Assembly (NCBI GenBank): GCA_050084985.1
Contig: JBITNC010000002.1
Span: 38,068,001 to 38,132,000, forward strand
Length of the DNA stretch: 64,000 nt
DNA from: Nageia nagi
Taxonomy: Eukaryota > Pinophyta
Direction: 5' to 3'
The notes beneath the pieces were generated by a model, which ran no database searches, was not told where the DNA came from, and saw only the letters and a list, made by a program, of their open reading frames with translations. This document shows positions 12,901 through 27,900 of the stretch, piece by piece (within the stretch, counting starts at the first letter, position 1; each line of letters begins with the position of its first letter). The translations under genes were made by a program, and so were the position numbers.

Positions 12901-15900
12901 TATATGTTGATTTTTTGTCCGACTCTGATCTGATTCTCGATTAATCTGAATCCTCTAGAATTAGTGGTGAACTTGGGCAAGATCAAGTTTTTGGTGTTCA
13001 ATGCATCTAGGAGCTTGATAGACCAATCACAGTTCACCTTCCGCGATTGTGTGGTGGAGTTCATCTCTTCCTACACTTACTTGGGAGTTCTCTTTGTGGG
13101 CCCTAGATTCTCCATGAGAGTAGCTGCCTCACTTAGTATTCGCAACAGCTACGCAACAATCTCTTCCCTGGAGAGACAATGTATTCAGCTCCATTTTTCG
13201 GGACATACCATATAAACTTCAACTTTTCTAGACACTAGTCACCCTTGTAGTGCTTTATGGTGCAGAGGTTTGGGGATCCAGTTTGAGATCTGCCGATTGG
13301 ACGATTGCAGAGAGGATACATATCAACACATTATCTCGCTCCATTCGGAGCAAGAGGACGATTCCCCACATTATCATGCTTGTTGAGTTCGGTTGCCATG
13401 CCCTTCAAGTGTGGGTGATTGCTTCACTAGTAGCAAAGGGATGCCATTGGTGCTGGTATTCAAAGGCCTCGAAGGCGTTGCAACACTTTGGTTTCTCTTT
13501 GGATAGATTTTCAACGGTAGATGGAGATTCACCTAGTTCATCAAGGAACTCATTGACCCTCACTCATGAGATGCTATATAGGTCCTTCATCCAGACCACC
13601 TGGGTTGCCCCTCAATAGCCCCTCTTGCCCAAATTGGCTCACTACACTCAGTACTTCCTTCAATTAGATAAAGGGTTGATTCTTACTCCCAATTACATTA
13701 GTATACACTTGCCGCTAGGGTTGAGAATGTTCCTCGGATAGTTTTGAGTTTGCTTACATCAGTTGAGGATTGAGATAGATCACCACCTAGTGTGGGACTT
13801 ACAAGTTTGCCATCTATGCTCATTGGAGACGGAGTTTGAGGAGCACTTCATCTTCCATTGTTCGATTTATTATGAGATATGAGGCCAATACTATTATCGT
13901 TTTTGTGACTCTCATAGCTTGTTGAACACCTTCTAAGGAGCACTTCATCTTCCATTGATCAACGATGCATCACCCTCTATATCAGAGGCCATCCTCTTTT
14001 AGAGTGTCTCCTTTTTCTCTCTCAACACAAAAAAGGAGTTTGTTGCATTACCTCCTCCTTTCAGGCCTCCTCAGTTGAGAGTTCTCAAGAGAGAGAGAGA
14101 GGAAAACCTTTGTCCCACATGTACTAGACAATGCTTGCATGACTCTTAGGACCTCTTGAGGACTTGATAGATCTTATCCTACTTTTCTTCTAGCAGTGCC
14201 ATCGATGATTCAACCATGAGAGCTGACGAGCCCCTATCAGACCACACAAATATGAGTGCCACATGCTCCGATCCAATGAGGCTCGAGGGGGTTCTATTTT
14301 TTGATCGCCCCAAATCTTGATTTATCTTGCTGTATTTTTGTCTTTTAAGGTTTCAACCCTCTCATTGTATTCACCTCGATTTTAGTTGTTTATTTTCTCA
14401 GTTTGTTTTTTAGGACAACCCCTTTGAGGGCTCTACTTGCTTTCATATCATGCTTATATTCTCTAATCCCATTGACCCCTTTTGGTTACCCATGGACATT
14501 AATATATTTTCTTTCTTTCTTTCTTTCTTTTTAGCGAGAAGATTTTTGATTCCATTCGAATTTGGATAATTTTGGTTCTAGGGAATGAATATTGAATTCT
14601 TCAAGCACCTTTGGGTCAGTTTGTTGCGCTTCTTTCAATGGATGCGCTCCAAGGTGCTTCGGTTACACTTACACCTTTAAGCACTACATGGTTGACCCAA
14701 GAATTAAGACTTAAATCCCTATCTTTGCAAGATTTGATGCTCAATTGCCATGATCCTCCCACCTTAAGTCTAAAATAAAAAGGAATTTATTTAAAACACA
14801 TTGAAAAAACAAAAAATAGAAAAAATGAAAATATTCAAAATAAATATTTATTTGATTGCTGAGTACTCTTTTTTTTTAAATGCAAGTAGATTAGAAAAGA
14901 TAACCCTTTATGCCCTTGTAAAGTTGCAATTACTTGATTGCTTTGCCCCTCATTTCTTCATTGGGTATCATGCACACAATCCATATACGAAGACTGGTTG
15001 GAATCTCCTCATTTTTCACGTGCTTTATTGTAAAAGTAGTTGGGGTTCAAGTAGTACTTTATTGAGTGCAATGGCTTATGGAATCGATTTGACTACTTGT
15101 AGTTGATAATTTCCAAACGGGATGTTACTTTCTCTCTATTTGATTATAAATGAAAGCTATAGCCTCCTTAGCTATATCTATCACCTCATAAATGTACCCA
15201 TAGGTGCTACCTTTGTCAACAACATGGATTTCTTTCACTAAGGGCTTGGAAAGCTACAAGTTGTACAACAAACATTTATTATTGAATTTAAAATTTCAAC
15301 TACAACATGAATCTTTGAAAATGAAAGCAAAAGCTAAAACTTACTAAATAATCTCATGTGATGCCTTACATAAATTATCATCAAACACCCATTTGAGGAC
15401 CCTAGTTTTATCAACCTTATTTAGAGCTTGTCCACTCCTACCGAACGAATGTTTTATTCAATGATGCGTGTGACTCGTATTGACTTTGCAATATGATGAA
15501 ATTTCTAGTGGAACGAGTCATGCTAGGTTAGACAAGCTCCTTCTCGTAGGTGAATTTCCTTATCAACTCGAGGAACCATGTGTGTTTGTAGATGTATTTT
15601 GTTATCTTTTTCACCTTCCCTACATCTTGTTTAACTCAATTGAGTTTATCAATGTCCTAAAGCAAGAGATCAAGACAAGGGGCAACACATGGAGTCCAAA
15701 ACATTGAAGGGTTTCTCTTTTCGATAGTTTTTCCTACCAATACATATGAGGTTCAAATTTGTGATGATTTGCATAACATTTTCAACCTCCAACTTGATGT
15801 TGACTTCATTGATCATATTGACAAGGCATTTGATATTTTTCTATTTTCAATTAGGCATTTACTTACTTCACTAGCACCATACCACCTATGTAAGAAATAA

Positions 15901-18900
15901 GAACGTTGATGAGAGTTCTATTGTTCCCATTAGTTTATCCATTAGTCATCATTCTGCACTAGGTATAGCCACCCATGATAATTGGTGCCTTGGTCCACAA
16001 ATTATAATTGCATTCATTGTGTATTCGTAATATAGTGATCTTGCAATTGAAAAGTATTGGAGATTGGTAGAAGCCTTCTCCTCACATTGTTTTTCTTTGT
16101 TCCATCTAGTGTCCTTGGAAGAGCTTTGGGAACTAGGTGTCTTTGGGAACAAAAAAATGCATGCAACAACATTTGGATTTGCAACAATAAAATATTTTAA
16201 CCCATGTCTAACTCTAAGGACAACAATGCTTTTTGCAATGCCACTACCAAAATCTAAAAAAAATGTTGCGTTCATGAGGCCTTGCCATTGCCCCAAGGTT
16301 TTTGTGCTCGAAATTGTTGGGTCATCTCATCCTCCACTCTCTAATTAAGAGAAATACCATAGTCAAGGATTTAAATTAGATGGTATTTTATTTTGTTTAT
16401 GTCCCATTTACAAGATTACCACAATTTTTGTATATGCAATATGCATTCACTTTGGATGCTTCTTGCAATGTTTCCAAGCTAGGTCTCTTTTCATGCTGAT
16501 CATTTTGCAAACAATGAAACCCTAGCTGCAAAGAAGAATTTAGGATGCAGAATTTAGTATTATTTTTAGCTCCAAAAAACCATGCTTATGAAATGTTTAT
16601 TGTTTACACAAAAAAGAAAACAGTTATTACCTTGTGAGATGTAGGAAGAAATAAGTAGAAAGGTTGGAAGATTGTGATTTAAGTCTTTGCCTGGTGTGTG
16701 TTTATTGTTTTAAGACACCTTTACTGTTTTTCTTGACAACGCAACGATGAAAATGAGTGTCAAAATAATTTTTTAAACTAACTATTAATGATGTTGAGGG
16801 CGTTTTCACGAGATGACCAAACTTTTAGCTTGGACTTGGTGAGTACTAGCAAGTTTCTAACATGTGAATTGTGCATGTTTTTTTTGAAGAAATTTGGCAT
16901 ATTTTTCACAAAACTAAAATTCATTAAGTTGCATGTAATTTTCTTACCAAGTCCAACTTGTGTTGTGAATTTTGAGTTCTACGAAAATGTGTTGAGTTTG
17001 ATAACAATGGTTATGACCAGGGTTACATAGGGATGTATCCTCAACCCTTTTGGGGCCATCCTTGAATTGAGGGGATGGCCCAAGGATGGCTCTTGACGGT
17101 TAGGGGATGCCAAATGAGTCTCCCATTGGAGGGTGGGGGTCCCATCAAGCCCCTCTACCCCCCTCAACCCTAACCCTAATTAGAAAATGAAAAAGATATA
17201 AAAAACTAAAAAGTTAAAACTAAAAGCAAACATAAAGTGAACAACAGCCATAGCAGCCAAGAGAACAACAGCCAAAAGAAAACAGCTGCCAAGAAGAAAA
17301 GTAAAACGGCAGCCAAGGACAACATAGCAACCAATAACAATACAGAGCCAAGAACAACACAACTACCAAAACCAACACAGCAGCCAAGAAATTTGTTATT
17401 TTAAAGTTTTATTTTATCTTTGCTTTTATGATTATAATTGATTGAAATTTCTCTTATTCTAATCTATATAGTGAGCTTATTTCTCAATAGAATAGATGTA
17501 TGCATTGCATGGTGGCATTCTCTTTGTTTACCTCTATTGTATGTTGCTATTCTCTTTGTTTACCTCTATTGTATGGTGGCATTCTCTTTGTTTGTAGTTT
17601 TATCAAATTTCAAAATGAGCAGTAGTGAGGAGTGTGAAACAGATGATGTTGTAGTTGAAAGAAATGTTGAAGACGAAGATCCGATTTCTTCAATCCCATC
17701 ATCATACCAATCTTTAGTAGGGGGCAATGGCAGCAATGAAGAAAACCCATTTGCATGCCCCTCAACATTGCTTAAGAGATATGCCTAGGGGCGATTTCAA
17801 CTCAAGAAACCCTTTTTGTAGTTTGTCACAAACCTTGATAGAAGAAAAAAGATCATGGGTTACAAAAAATGGTACTGCCAAATATTCAAAACAAAGTTTA
17901 TAGGTAGCTATTCAAGGGCAAAGTCACATCTCCTTAATACACCAGGAATGGGGTTTAGGGTTTGTGTTGGAATGAACCGAATGGAAATTGTAGAAGCAAA
18001 TAGATTTGTCTAAGAGGCCAAGCTTTGAATGTTGGGCCATCCAATTGTTGAAATTAGTAGTTTAGTTTTAGCTGCACATAAGAATTCCACTTTCCATGGT
18101 GCTACAAAAAAGAGGGGTCTACTTTTACCATGCCATTGCTGCTCGCAAGAAAAAAAGTCTCAAACAATTTAATATATCATGAATGTGTGGGCAAAAGAAG
18201 AAGTAGGTGATGCTATAAGTCATCTATTTTTTTGCATGTGGCCTGTCCTTTCATATTGCACGATAATCTCTCTATTTCAAAGAAGCAATAAAAAAGGCAT
18301 ACAAGGCAGGTCCTTCATATGTTCCTCTTGGAGAACATAGGGTGCGTACACTTATAATCATCTTGAATAAGTAATACTCTAGATGAAGTTTGACTATGGA
18401 GGAGATTAGGGAGTCGTGGTTGAGGATTGGTTACTCCATCATTATGGATGGTGGATTGACATTCTTCAATATTCGCTCATCAATATCATAGTCACATGTA
18501 CATCATGGCCTTACTTTCTTCTAGCTATTGATTGTTTAGGGAAAATAAAGGATGTTGAGTACTAATTCTTTATTGTGAAGGAGGCTATTGATGAGATAGG
18601 AGCCTCTAAATTGGTGCAAGTGGTGATAGATGTAGCTCTAGTTTGCCAAAGTGTTATCCAAATGATTGAGCAATCTTATACGCACATATATTGGGCTCCT
18701 TGATGTGTTCATGCATTGAAGGGCATTGGGAAGATATCTTGGATTAAGAAAATGATAGCATAAGTTAGAGATGTCCAAATGTATATTTGCAACCACCACA
18801 CATCTTTGGGCCTTTTCAAACCATATTCAAAGAAGGAATTCATAAAATCTAGAGATACTTGACATGCCATCTATTTCATTTTATTGGAGAGGATGCTTGA

Positions 18901-21900
18901 GATACAAGATACATTGCAATCCATGGTTGTCTCCACATAATGGAAGAAGGGGTTAGAGTTGAATATTGAGTAGGCAAAGAAGGTGAGAGTACAACTTTTG
19001 TATGTGTATTTGTGGTCTTGAGTAAGGTAAAAATATGAATTTGCTATTCTAAAGTTTAAATTTTAAATTTTGAAATCAAAACAATTTAGAATTTGCTATT
19101 TCCTGTAGGTACATTGTGTCATCTATTTCCAAGGTTCCACGGTGAGTTGGTAGTGGCGGAGCGAACGGAGCGCTCTTCGGAAGTCCGAAGCGGCGGAGGG
19201 TCATTTTTAGGGAGCGACTCTGATTCGGAAGGTGGAGCAGCTAGTAAAAAATCTCTAGGATTTTTAGATTTTTTCATGTTCATTGTTTCTAATTCATTTT
19301 TACTATCAAATATAAATCAAATATGAATTTAAATTACAAAACATAATCAAGTATGAATTTGAAAGGTAGAAACGAGAAATCAAAGTGAGCCATAATGTCA
19401 TTAAGTGACAAACAAGTCTGAATCAGTATTACATAATGTTATAATATCAAAATGAGTCATAATGTCATAGTAGCAAAATGCTAAAGGCTCAAAATGACAA
19501 AACCATAATTATCAAGTATCAATACTATCAAACTATGGCTTTAGCTTCTAAGACTCTAAGTCTAATCTTCTGGCTCTAAGGGCTTATGTGCCCCTAATAT
19601 ATTCTGATTGTAGTCAGAATCAACATCCTCCTCATCCATATCATGATCATCTGATGAGCTGCCCTCATCATCCAACTGGATACCCTCCATGTCCAATGGC
19701 AATCCTATCAACCCTTGAGCATCATCATCAACCTCCTGACTAGCTGCCTCCATAGGATCAATATCCCATCGTGAAAGTGGATTAGCTTTATACTCTGGCT
19801 TCACCCTTTCACGAAGGCAAAGATAGCTATGCACCGCTACTAGCTTCTTTGCTTTCTTTGGGGTAAGCTTGTTCCTCATCATGCTGTCGATGAAGCCATA
19901 TGTGGACCAATTCCTCTCTGTAGCAGAGGAACTACCAACCTACAAACAAATTTCTCATTTGATAAAATTAGAATTAGAAACATGAAACATCAAAGTTCAA
20001 ACAATTTGAATTATTCAAATTTGAAATTTCTTCTACTAACTTGAGAAAAGAGCCTAACTGCAAGTTGCCTCAATTCTGGAGCATCATCCCCATATAGATC
20101 TCACCATCCAATGGGATCACTTTGGGCAATGGTAGCCCTATCCTCCTTGCACTTTGGTGTGCTAAAATGAGAACCTCTAAGTCTTGAAAATTGCATGAAT
20201 TGTTTTCTAAAGATGGTAGCCTTTTCTGATATATACACCTTTTTCAACAACTTCATGAATTCATTTTTCACTTTTGAATCATTAATAGGTATTGTTTTGC
20301 CTTTCTTGGGCACATACCATTTTGGATTTAGAGCATGAGCAACCATATGCATTGGGGTGTTCATATTAGTCCACCTATAAGAAATTAAAAAATAAAGTTA
20401 AAAACTTAAAACTATAAAGTACAAACAACAATGAATCAACATTTCTTATGGTTACTTCTTCATTATAATAGGAAGAATATAGTCTGTATAAAATGAGAGA
20501 TCTTTGACATTAATGTTATTTTTTATTCTCTCAACCATGCTGTCAAAAGTTTCATATATTTCTCCTAAATTAGGAGAATATATATCACCATACCTAATGA
20601 CATCATGGATTGGAGCAATGAAACTTACCATGTACCTACAAGGATTAAAAAAAACTAAAAGTTAAAAAGCTACATAGTAATATAAACAATCAATAACAAA
20701 AAAATTAAAATTTAAAATGAAACTTCATTTATATAATTTCATCCCACCAACTATCATTTAAAATTTTCAATCTATGTGCTTTTCCCTCTTTTGACTCATA
20801 TTCCTTCCACTTCTTTCATTTTGATGATACTACCATGGATTGGAGTGGCTGCTGTAACTCAGGCATCCTCTCCAAGAGAAATTAGTATGTGGCATATTTT
20901 GTTTCAATAGGTTGATGAACTCCTTTGAGAAGCATCGAAACAAGGCCATTGATGTGTGATGGTTGCAAATAAACATTTGCATCTTTCTAACCTCTTGAAC
21001 TATATCCTTCACTCATTCTATCTTTTCAATATCTCTCAAAGCATTGTTCAAAGCATGCACACAACATGGAGTCCAATAAATATGGTTAAAAGTGGACTCT
21101 ACCAATTTACCTGCTCTCTTACAAACAGGAGTTGCATTTGTAATGACCTACAAGACAACAAAAACTTAAAATTAAAATATTAAATATTGAAAAATTAAAG
21201 TAAAACAAATAAAATGAAAAATATAAATACGATAAAATTAAAAATAAAATAGCAAAGTAATTTTACCTGCACAACATTGGATGGGCCAACATCCCCAATA
21301 GCTTGCTTCAAGAGATGAAAGTGGAATTTTGAATCATTTTCTTCTCAGAGCAATCAATAGCTCGAAGAAAAAAAAGACCATCTGGACATGTAACAATTAT
21401 ATTGATGAGTGGATGTTGACGAATGTCAGTCCACCCATCCCATCCATCACTATGGAATACCCATTATGCACCCTTGATGTCTTCATTGTATGTATCATCA
21501 AAGAACACTTAGCATACTGCTTCTCCAAAAGACTAGTACGAAGTCTAATCTTCTTGGAAAGAACATATGAAGACCCTGCTTTCCTTACCTTTTCAAATGC
21601 ATATTAGAAATAGGGTGACTGTGCAAGATGGAAGGGCAGCCCATTTGCATAAAAAAAATAACTCACAACACCATCAACAATTTTTTTTGTTTGTATATTC
21701 AATGCATCATGCATGTTCCCTCTTTTTCTTGATGGAGGCAATGTAGGACTCGATAAACTAGAAGAAGCAGCGTGTGTGGAAGAAGATGCATATGCATCGG
21801 TAGTGGGAGATGGTTGGCTAGGAGTAGGGCGGCTAGATGAAGTATTTTCATTTATTTGTTTTTTTAAATCAGGTCTAGTGCCCATATGTGTAAGTTTTAT

Positions 21901-24900
21901 AATTTTTGCAAGTTGAAATTTGTTTATGTTGTGACATTTTCTCACCCCAAATCCTGTGTTAGGTGAGAGATGTGCATCTAGCCTAGTATAGCTTCTTGTA
22001 AATCCAATTGAACAAAAATTAAAAATTAATTTTTTCCTCCTCTGGTTGAACTTAAAGTATTTTTTGGCTTGGGATCATTTCTATAAAATTGTTGTAGAGG
22101 TTTTTTGGAATTAAATGGTCCTACGAGAAATGGTTTTAACAACATAGAGGGACATTCAAAATTGATTGTGCCAGAAGTTTGTGATTTTTGAGTTTGTATA
22201 TGATGCATATTTATGTTTTCATTTGGGATTTCAATTTCTTTCTCACTTCCACTGTCATTTCTAGGAACAAAAGCCTTACTATCACTATTCATTTTGATTT
22301 AAGAATCTAACAAGTAAGAAAGAAAGAGAAAGAAAATCTATCTTGTTCTCCTTCTTACTGTTGTAGTTTTTCCTTCGTCACTCCTCTCTTCCTTACTGTT
22401 GTGTTTTTTCTTCTTCATTGTTTTTTTGTTGGGGTTGCACAAAAAAGATGAGAATCGAGACTAAGATTGGGAGGGTTATAGTAAACTTTTAGTATTTGGG
22501 GGAGGGTGGGGGCATGAGTGGGACCCACCCCCATACATTTTTTTAAAAGTTTTGAGCTTTTTTTTTTAAATGCGTTGGCAATTTTTTTTTTGCTGGCTGA
22601 GTGGGCGCTCCGGATGTGCTGGCCTGGGGGCGATCCGCTTCGAATGGGCTGGAGTGACTAGAGCGCAATCCGGTGGACCCTTGTCTATTTCCCTAGTTGT
22701 TGCTATTATTAGATATGCTGATACAGAAACTCCTAAACCAGGAGAAATAAATGAGACCTTTGATAGCATGTTGGGGCAAATGAAAAAAAGTTATTTGGGA
22801 AAGAGAGCCTGACATGTACTTCTATGAGGAGCAAATCATGCCTATTATTCAACATAGAAGAGATATGATGAGCACCCCTCTTCATATAGCAACATATGTG
22901 GTTAACCTCAAGTAGGATGCACCTAAGATTGGGAGATCGCCTCCCAATGATGATGATGAGGTTAGTAAAGGGTCCTTAGTTGCCATTCGAAAGATGTACT
23001 TGAGATGAGTAGGTGGAATTTGTGAATCTCAGAGGCCTCACTTCTAGCTAACCAAAGTGTAGAGAGGAAATGACTACTATTGCCCAAAAGGATCCTCTTG
23101 GATGGTGACAACTTTATGGAAACGATACACCAAACACTTGTCATCTTGCAGTGATGCTTCTTTCCCAGGTTGATAGTTCCTCTCCTAGTAAGAGGAATTA
23201 ATCAACCTACAACTTCGTCAACAATTTGAGGAGGAATAGGCTTACCTCTCGTAAATAGGAGAAACTAGTTGCAATACATAGCTCCCTCTAACTTTGAGAG
23301 AAAGTCAAAACAAAGTGCAATACATAGCTCCCTCTAACTTCGAGAGAAAGTCAAAACAAAGTGCAATACATGGCTCCCTCTAACTTTGAGAGAAAGTCAA
23401 ACCAAAGTACAAACAATTTTCAAAACAAAGTACAAACAATTTTCAGTTGCATAGTGGTGTGTTGATTCTAAGGATGCAAGGGAGATTGAGGAGGATGAGG
23501 AGCTGCCGGGCTTAGTTGGAGTGACATTAGATGATTAGAATCTTCATCTTGATGATGAGACTCAACAAAATGATAACTCAGATGATGAAGGCAGCGAATT
23601 CCCACATGAGCCGATGGAGACATAGTGTTTATGTTTATTGTACTCTTGCTACTGTTTAGTGTTTACATGATTTGAATTCATTGATTTCAGATTTTTCATT
23701 TTTGATTATGACATTCATAAAATAGAAAACCGTTTATAAACTTTTTATACATGATTTGAAAACAATTTTGGTATTTTAAATAGTATAATATTTTAAATAC
23801 ATTGTTTTACAATGTATTTGAACTGTTTAAAATCATGTATTTAAAAACAGTATTGGTATTTGAAAACAATTTGACAGAATTTTTGGAGCATTTGACAAGA
23901 TTTTGACAGTATGACTATTTTTAGTTCCAGTATGACTTTGAAACTGTTAAGTTTTGGTATTTGAAAATTTTATATAGTCCTATTTAATGCATTATTTGAA
24001 AACAGTTTTCAATTTTGGTATTTTAATTTTTTTTAACTATATATTAATTATTTAATAGATATTGAAATGCCACGCCATCTCGCCGTACATTAATACATTT
24101 TAATGTCCTGGAAATATGGTCCTAAATTCACCATCGTCCCTGTATTCAAATCACTCTGTAACCTTGGCTATAACTCAGAGAGAGAATGCTAAGCATTTTT
24201 TCAGGCGTTTGGTGACAATTCTTCCCACTGTTGAACACAGTACTTTTTGTTGGAGGATCCATCAAATAACTGTTTCTTGGTGTGCAAAAATGTGGTCCTT
24301 TTGGTTCCATGATAGAAATTAACTAATTTTGCATACGACAAATACATTAATATTGTGTTTTAGGATGGTACACTCATAGAAACAAATGCTGCGTAACATC
24401 CCATATAAGAGAAGATATATACACACCTACAATGTAATTCCCATAATTATTTTCAGGCACTTATGAAGCTAGGTTGCAGGATTGAACCTTGAGAACTCAT
24501 ATGCAGTTCTGAAGACAGGTTGCAGGATTGAAACTTGAGAACACATATCCAGTTCTGAAGACAGATTGCAGGATTGAAACAAGGAGTTATGAGGGTTTCC
24601 AAAAGCCAGGTTAGGACCGTATCTCTAATGCCAATGTCAAGTGAGGATATGGACTGCAGGAAACCAAAGATGTATTTACTACATGGTTCGAAATCAACAA
24701 GGTTAAATGGAGTTTATAGGATGGGCGGAGACGTTAGGCCAGTTTTAGGAAACACGTCCAGGACAACATATATAAATATATTATATGCGTAAAAAAATTT
24801 AAATTTTAAAAAATAGACTGTTTTTCTCAAATCTAACAGTATAAGTGTATAACAGTCTATTCTAACAGCAGCAATAATTCAAGAATCAAAACAAAACATC

Positions 24901-27900
24901 ATGATCATTATAATTATAAATCATAACACTGCTGTATAACAATTTGGAGTCTTGGACAGCAATAAAATTGAGTCTTCAAACTACAAAATAAGTATAAAAG
25001 TATACACCATACTGTATAAAAAATGGAAACTATTACTAATTAGTAAATACTAATTAAAACCCCACATTGCTGTTGGCTGCAATACCCCTACACTGGCAGC
25101 TATTTGTAACTGGTTGCAAGTGCAAAGTGAAGAATGAATACTTTTTAGGGTTGAGTGGCTTATATATTTTGAGTTTGTGTGTGTGTTTTAGCTTTTAGGG
25201 TTAAAAGGGGTTGAGAGGCCTTGGTGGGTCTTGCTACCCTCTTTTTTCACTTTTTAAATTGTTTTTTAAATTTTTTTTTTTTTTTTTTTTGTGTTTGTTG
25301 GGTGCCCTTTTTGTTTAGGATGGCTAGGCATTCTCGGGAACGATTGAGGGACGTCCCAGCCGTCATCGGGATGCCTGGATGACCTCCAAGAGTGTCCCCA
25401 AGTTTTCGGGATGGATTTTGAAAATTTGGAAACAGTTAGAAAATGTTTCGGATGGAGTTTCCGATACGGCTTCAGGATGGGGACAAGTGTTTTTAGAGGG
25501 GGGACACGTCCCCATTTAACCTTGGAAATCAGCAAACACATTGTAATATAATAGCAGAAAAATAACTCAGAAATAAAATAGATCTTTATGTGGAAAACCT
25601 TGTGATGTGCAAGGAAAAACCACATGGCAATGGTAGCTCAGATCTTTTATTAATCTTAAAAATTCACACTATAACAATGCCAAGGGGAATTCCCCTTTTA
25701 TAGAAAAATAGGAAGATTGCACACCAATTGTGTATCTAAAAACAATTGCTTAAAAATAACCTCTTTTAATAATAGTTGTGCTAAATAATAATTGTGCACT
25801 ATTAATAAAACATTCTAAAAATAATAGTTGCATGCTATTAATAAAACAAAAGAACATCATAGATCTGGATATTGACTTTACCTCCTAATGTCCAAGAGTG
25901 CGGAAAGCATACACACAAACAAAAGTAAATAGCACAAACATGTGATGCTCCCGTTCAACTTCCAAGCATGGCTGTTGAGCTTCACCATGACACCTAATCT
26001 ACTACACTCCTACACTCCATAGGATTACAACAGAAAATGAAATCAATCCTACTCCTAATGGTACAAAACCAAGACAACTATATTTTTTGGATGTATTGTT
26101 AATGCAATAGTACATAAGTTCCTCATCTATTGTAGCTATGTAACCATTGTTCTTTATGAGTCATCCACTTTCTTATAAAGAAGAATCAAGACAAGGTGGT
26201 GTGTGCTTTTTTTTAAAGAAAACTTTTTATTGTATTTAAGACATACTTGAATGAGTAATTTATAAAGAGGAATCAAGACAAGGTGATTTGTGCTTATTTT
26301 TGTAAGAAGACTTTTTATTGTTTTTAAGACATGCTTGAATTAGTAAGTTACTTACTCAAGGTTTGCCTACATACATGACTATCAGGGAATTGGGGCCATG
26401 TTCCATTGAGCACTTTGAAATACATCAAGACTAGTGTAGACCCTTAGATCAATAAGATGATAACTTTACTTTCCAACAATTTCTCATTTACTCTTTGATA
26501 TTTTATATGTTAATATGCATAGCATGTTCTTTCATGTAACTTTTAGGAAGACATCAACTTTTAGGAAGATATGGGAGTCTAAATATTCAGACTAATTTAT
26601 GGTTTGGTGGAAGTATCAACTGGTGTAGACATGAAAATAATAATCAAACAATGTTGGATGTACATGCAACTACTATAATGTAATATTTTGCTTGATTTAG
26701 ATGAATCATTATGGACTGACAAGTTTTATAGAGGATGTTGAGCAAGATTTTTAAAGTCTCTTCAAATATGTAGATAGTGACTTTTTTATTGATGATGGTT
26801 GGGCAAATTGTAGCCAAACATTGTGTTATATTAATGTAGGAAATGATGTTATATTAATGTAGCAGCAACTCGTGTCTATAATCAATGACCATAATACGTG
26901 AATGGCACTTAAAGCTGGTTACATAGGCCATTGTTGAGGACTGGGATATTCTTACGAAGTAATTTTTTTGTTGCAAGTGGTATACCATTCCACAGGAATT
27001 ATTATAAACCTAGTTATTTTAATAGTTGTCTAGTAAAACTGGTGTACAATTCTGATGGAATTGTTGTCTCGCAGGGTCTTATTGTTAATCATTATCGTTT
27101 GTAGAACAATGATATTTCGTCATCTTGTTCTTTTAATTTGACTATTAACAATGAGATCCCAAGACCAAAGGATCATATTAAGATCATTTAAGTTGATTTT
27201 TTTTTTAAGAATGAGTGATTGCAATATTTTGATGGAATTTTATCTTGCAAAAATAACAAACTTGTTTATTGAACAATCATAACCAAGTTTTACTTATGGA
27301 CAAAGTGAAAAAAATCATAAGTTGCAAGATGAAATTAAGATGCATTATACCAATAAACAAATCTTCACAAGCACATTTGAATATGCAGACATGTTTGTAA
27401 GAAACTTGATGTTTCTGCCAAGTTGTTCAATGATAATCATAAGTCTAGCCTCTAGGTTAGAGGAGCATATCTTAATTGAACTGCATTGTTATCCTGATAA
27501 TGCAACTCATCAGTGTTGACAGTCAGTTTGTCAACATCCACATCATGTTGAAATGCCACAAAGTTTTGATTCTTTTTAAAATAGTATAATGTTTCAAATT
27601 ATCCAAAATATTGATGGATTTGAGATTCATAAATATCCAAAAGGTAAAATAGTATTGCGAATTATTAATTTTGTTAACATGACCACTTTTAGGAGATAAA
27701 ATGGTCTGCGATATGAAATCCATAACTTGGTGTCACATAGTAGTCAAAATTTACTAAAAAATAATCTTGCAAATCAATCAAGACAAAAACTCTTTTTCAA
27801 ATTACAAGTTTTTCAGGTTGATTGAGTTTTAATGGAAGTTTTGCAAAGTTTTCTAGTGACTCTTGAGTTTTAATTGTAATTCATTTTTTGGATTTCAGGA

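Larger units (their letters stand above)
17018..24166 (+). mobile_element. Outer hAT transposon, interrupted by a second hAT
   Basis: The left terminus CAGGGTTAC (17018) and the right terminus GTAACCTTG (ending 24166) are inverted repeats of the hAT type (CA(A/G)GG...). They are flanked by GTTATGAC (17010-17017) and GCTATAAC (24167-24174), an 8-bp duplication with two transition differences. Removing the inner element (19130-22683) and one copy of its 8-bp duplication leaves 3587 bp, close to the 3554 bp of the inner element and a normal size for an autonomous hAT. The transposase reads on the + strand in two halves. Confidence 0.85.

Noticed and set aside
19093-19326. Plus-strand 77-codon frame with a [13 protein letters not shown] stretch
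   Set aside because: It straddles the junction of the two hAT elements and reads through the terminal repeat of the inner one.
22570-22812. 80-codon plus-strand frame ending in a transposase-like segment
   Set aside because: Its first half is the subterminal region of the inner hAT. Only the part after 22691 belongs to the outer transposase.
23268-23452. CRISPR-like array of regularly spaced repeats
   Set aside because: The repeats are directly tandem with no distinct spacers, lie in a plant transposon gene, and number only three.
17018-25524. Pairing the left end of the outer hAT with the CCATTTAACCTTG end at 25524
   Set aside because: Flanks GTTATGAC and GAAATCAG do not match. The 25524 end pairs with 24698 (GAAATCAA/GAAATCAG), and the outer left end pairs better with 24166 (GTTATGAC/GCTATAAC).
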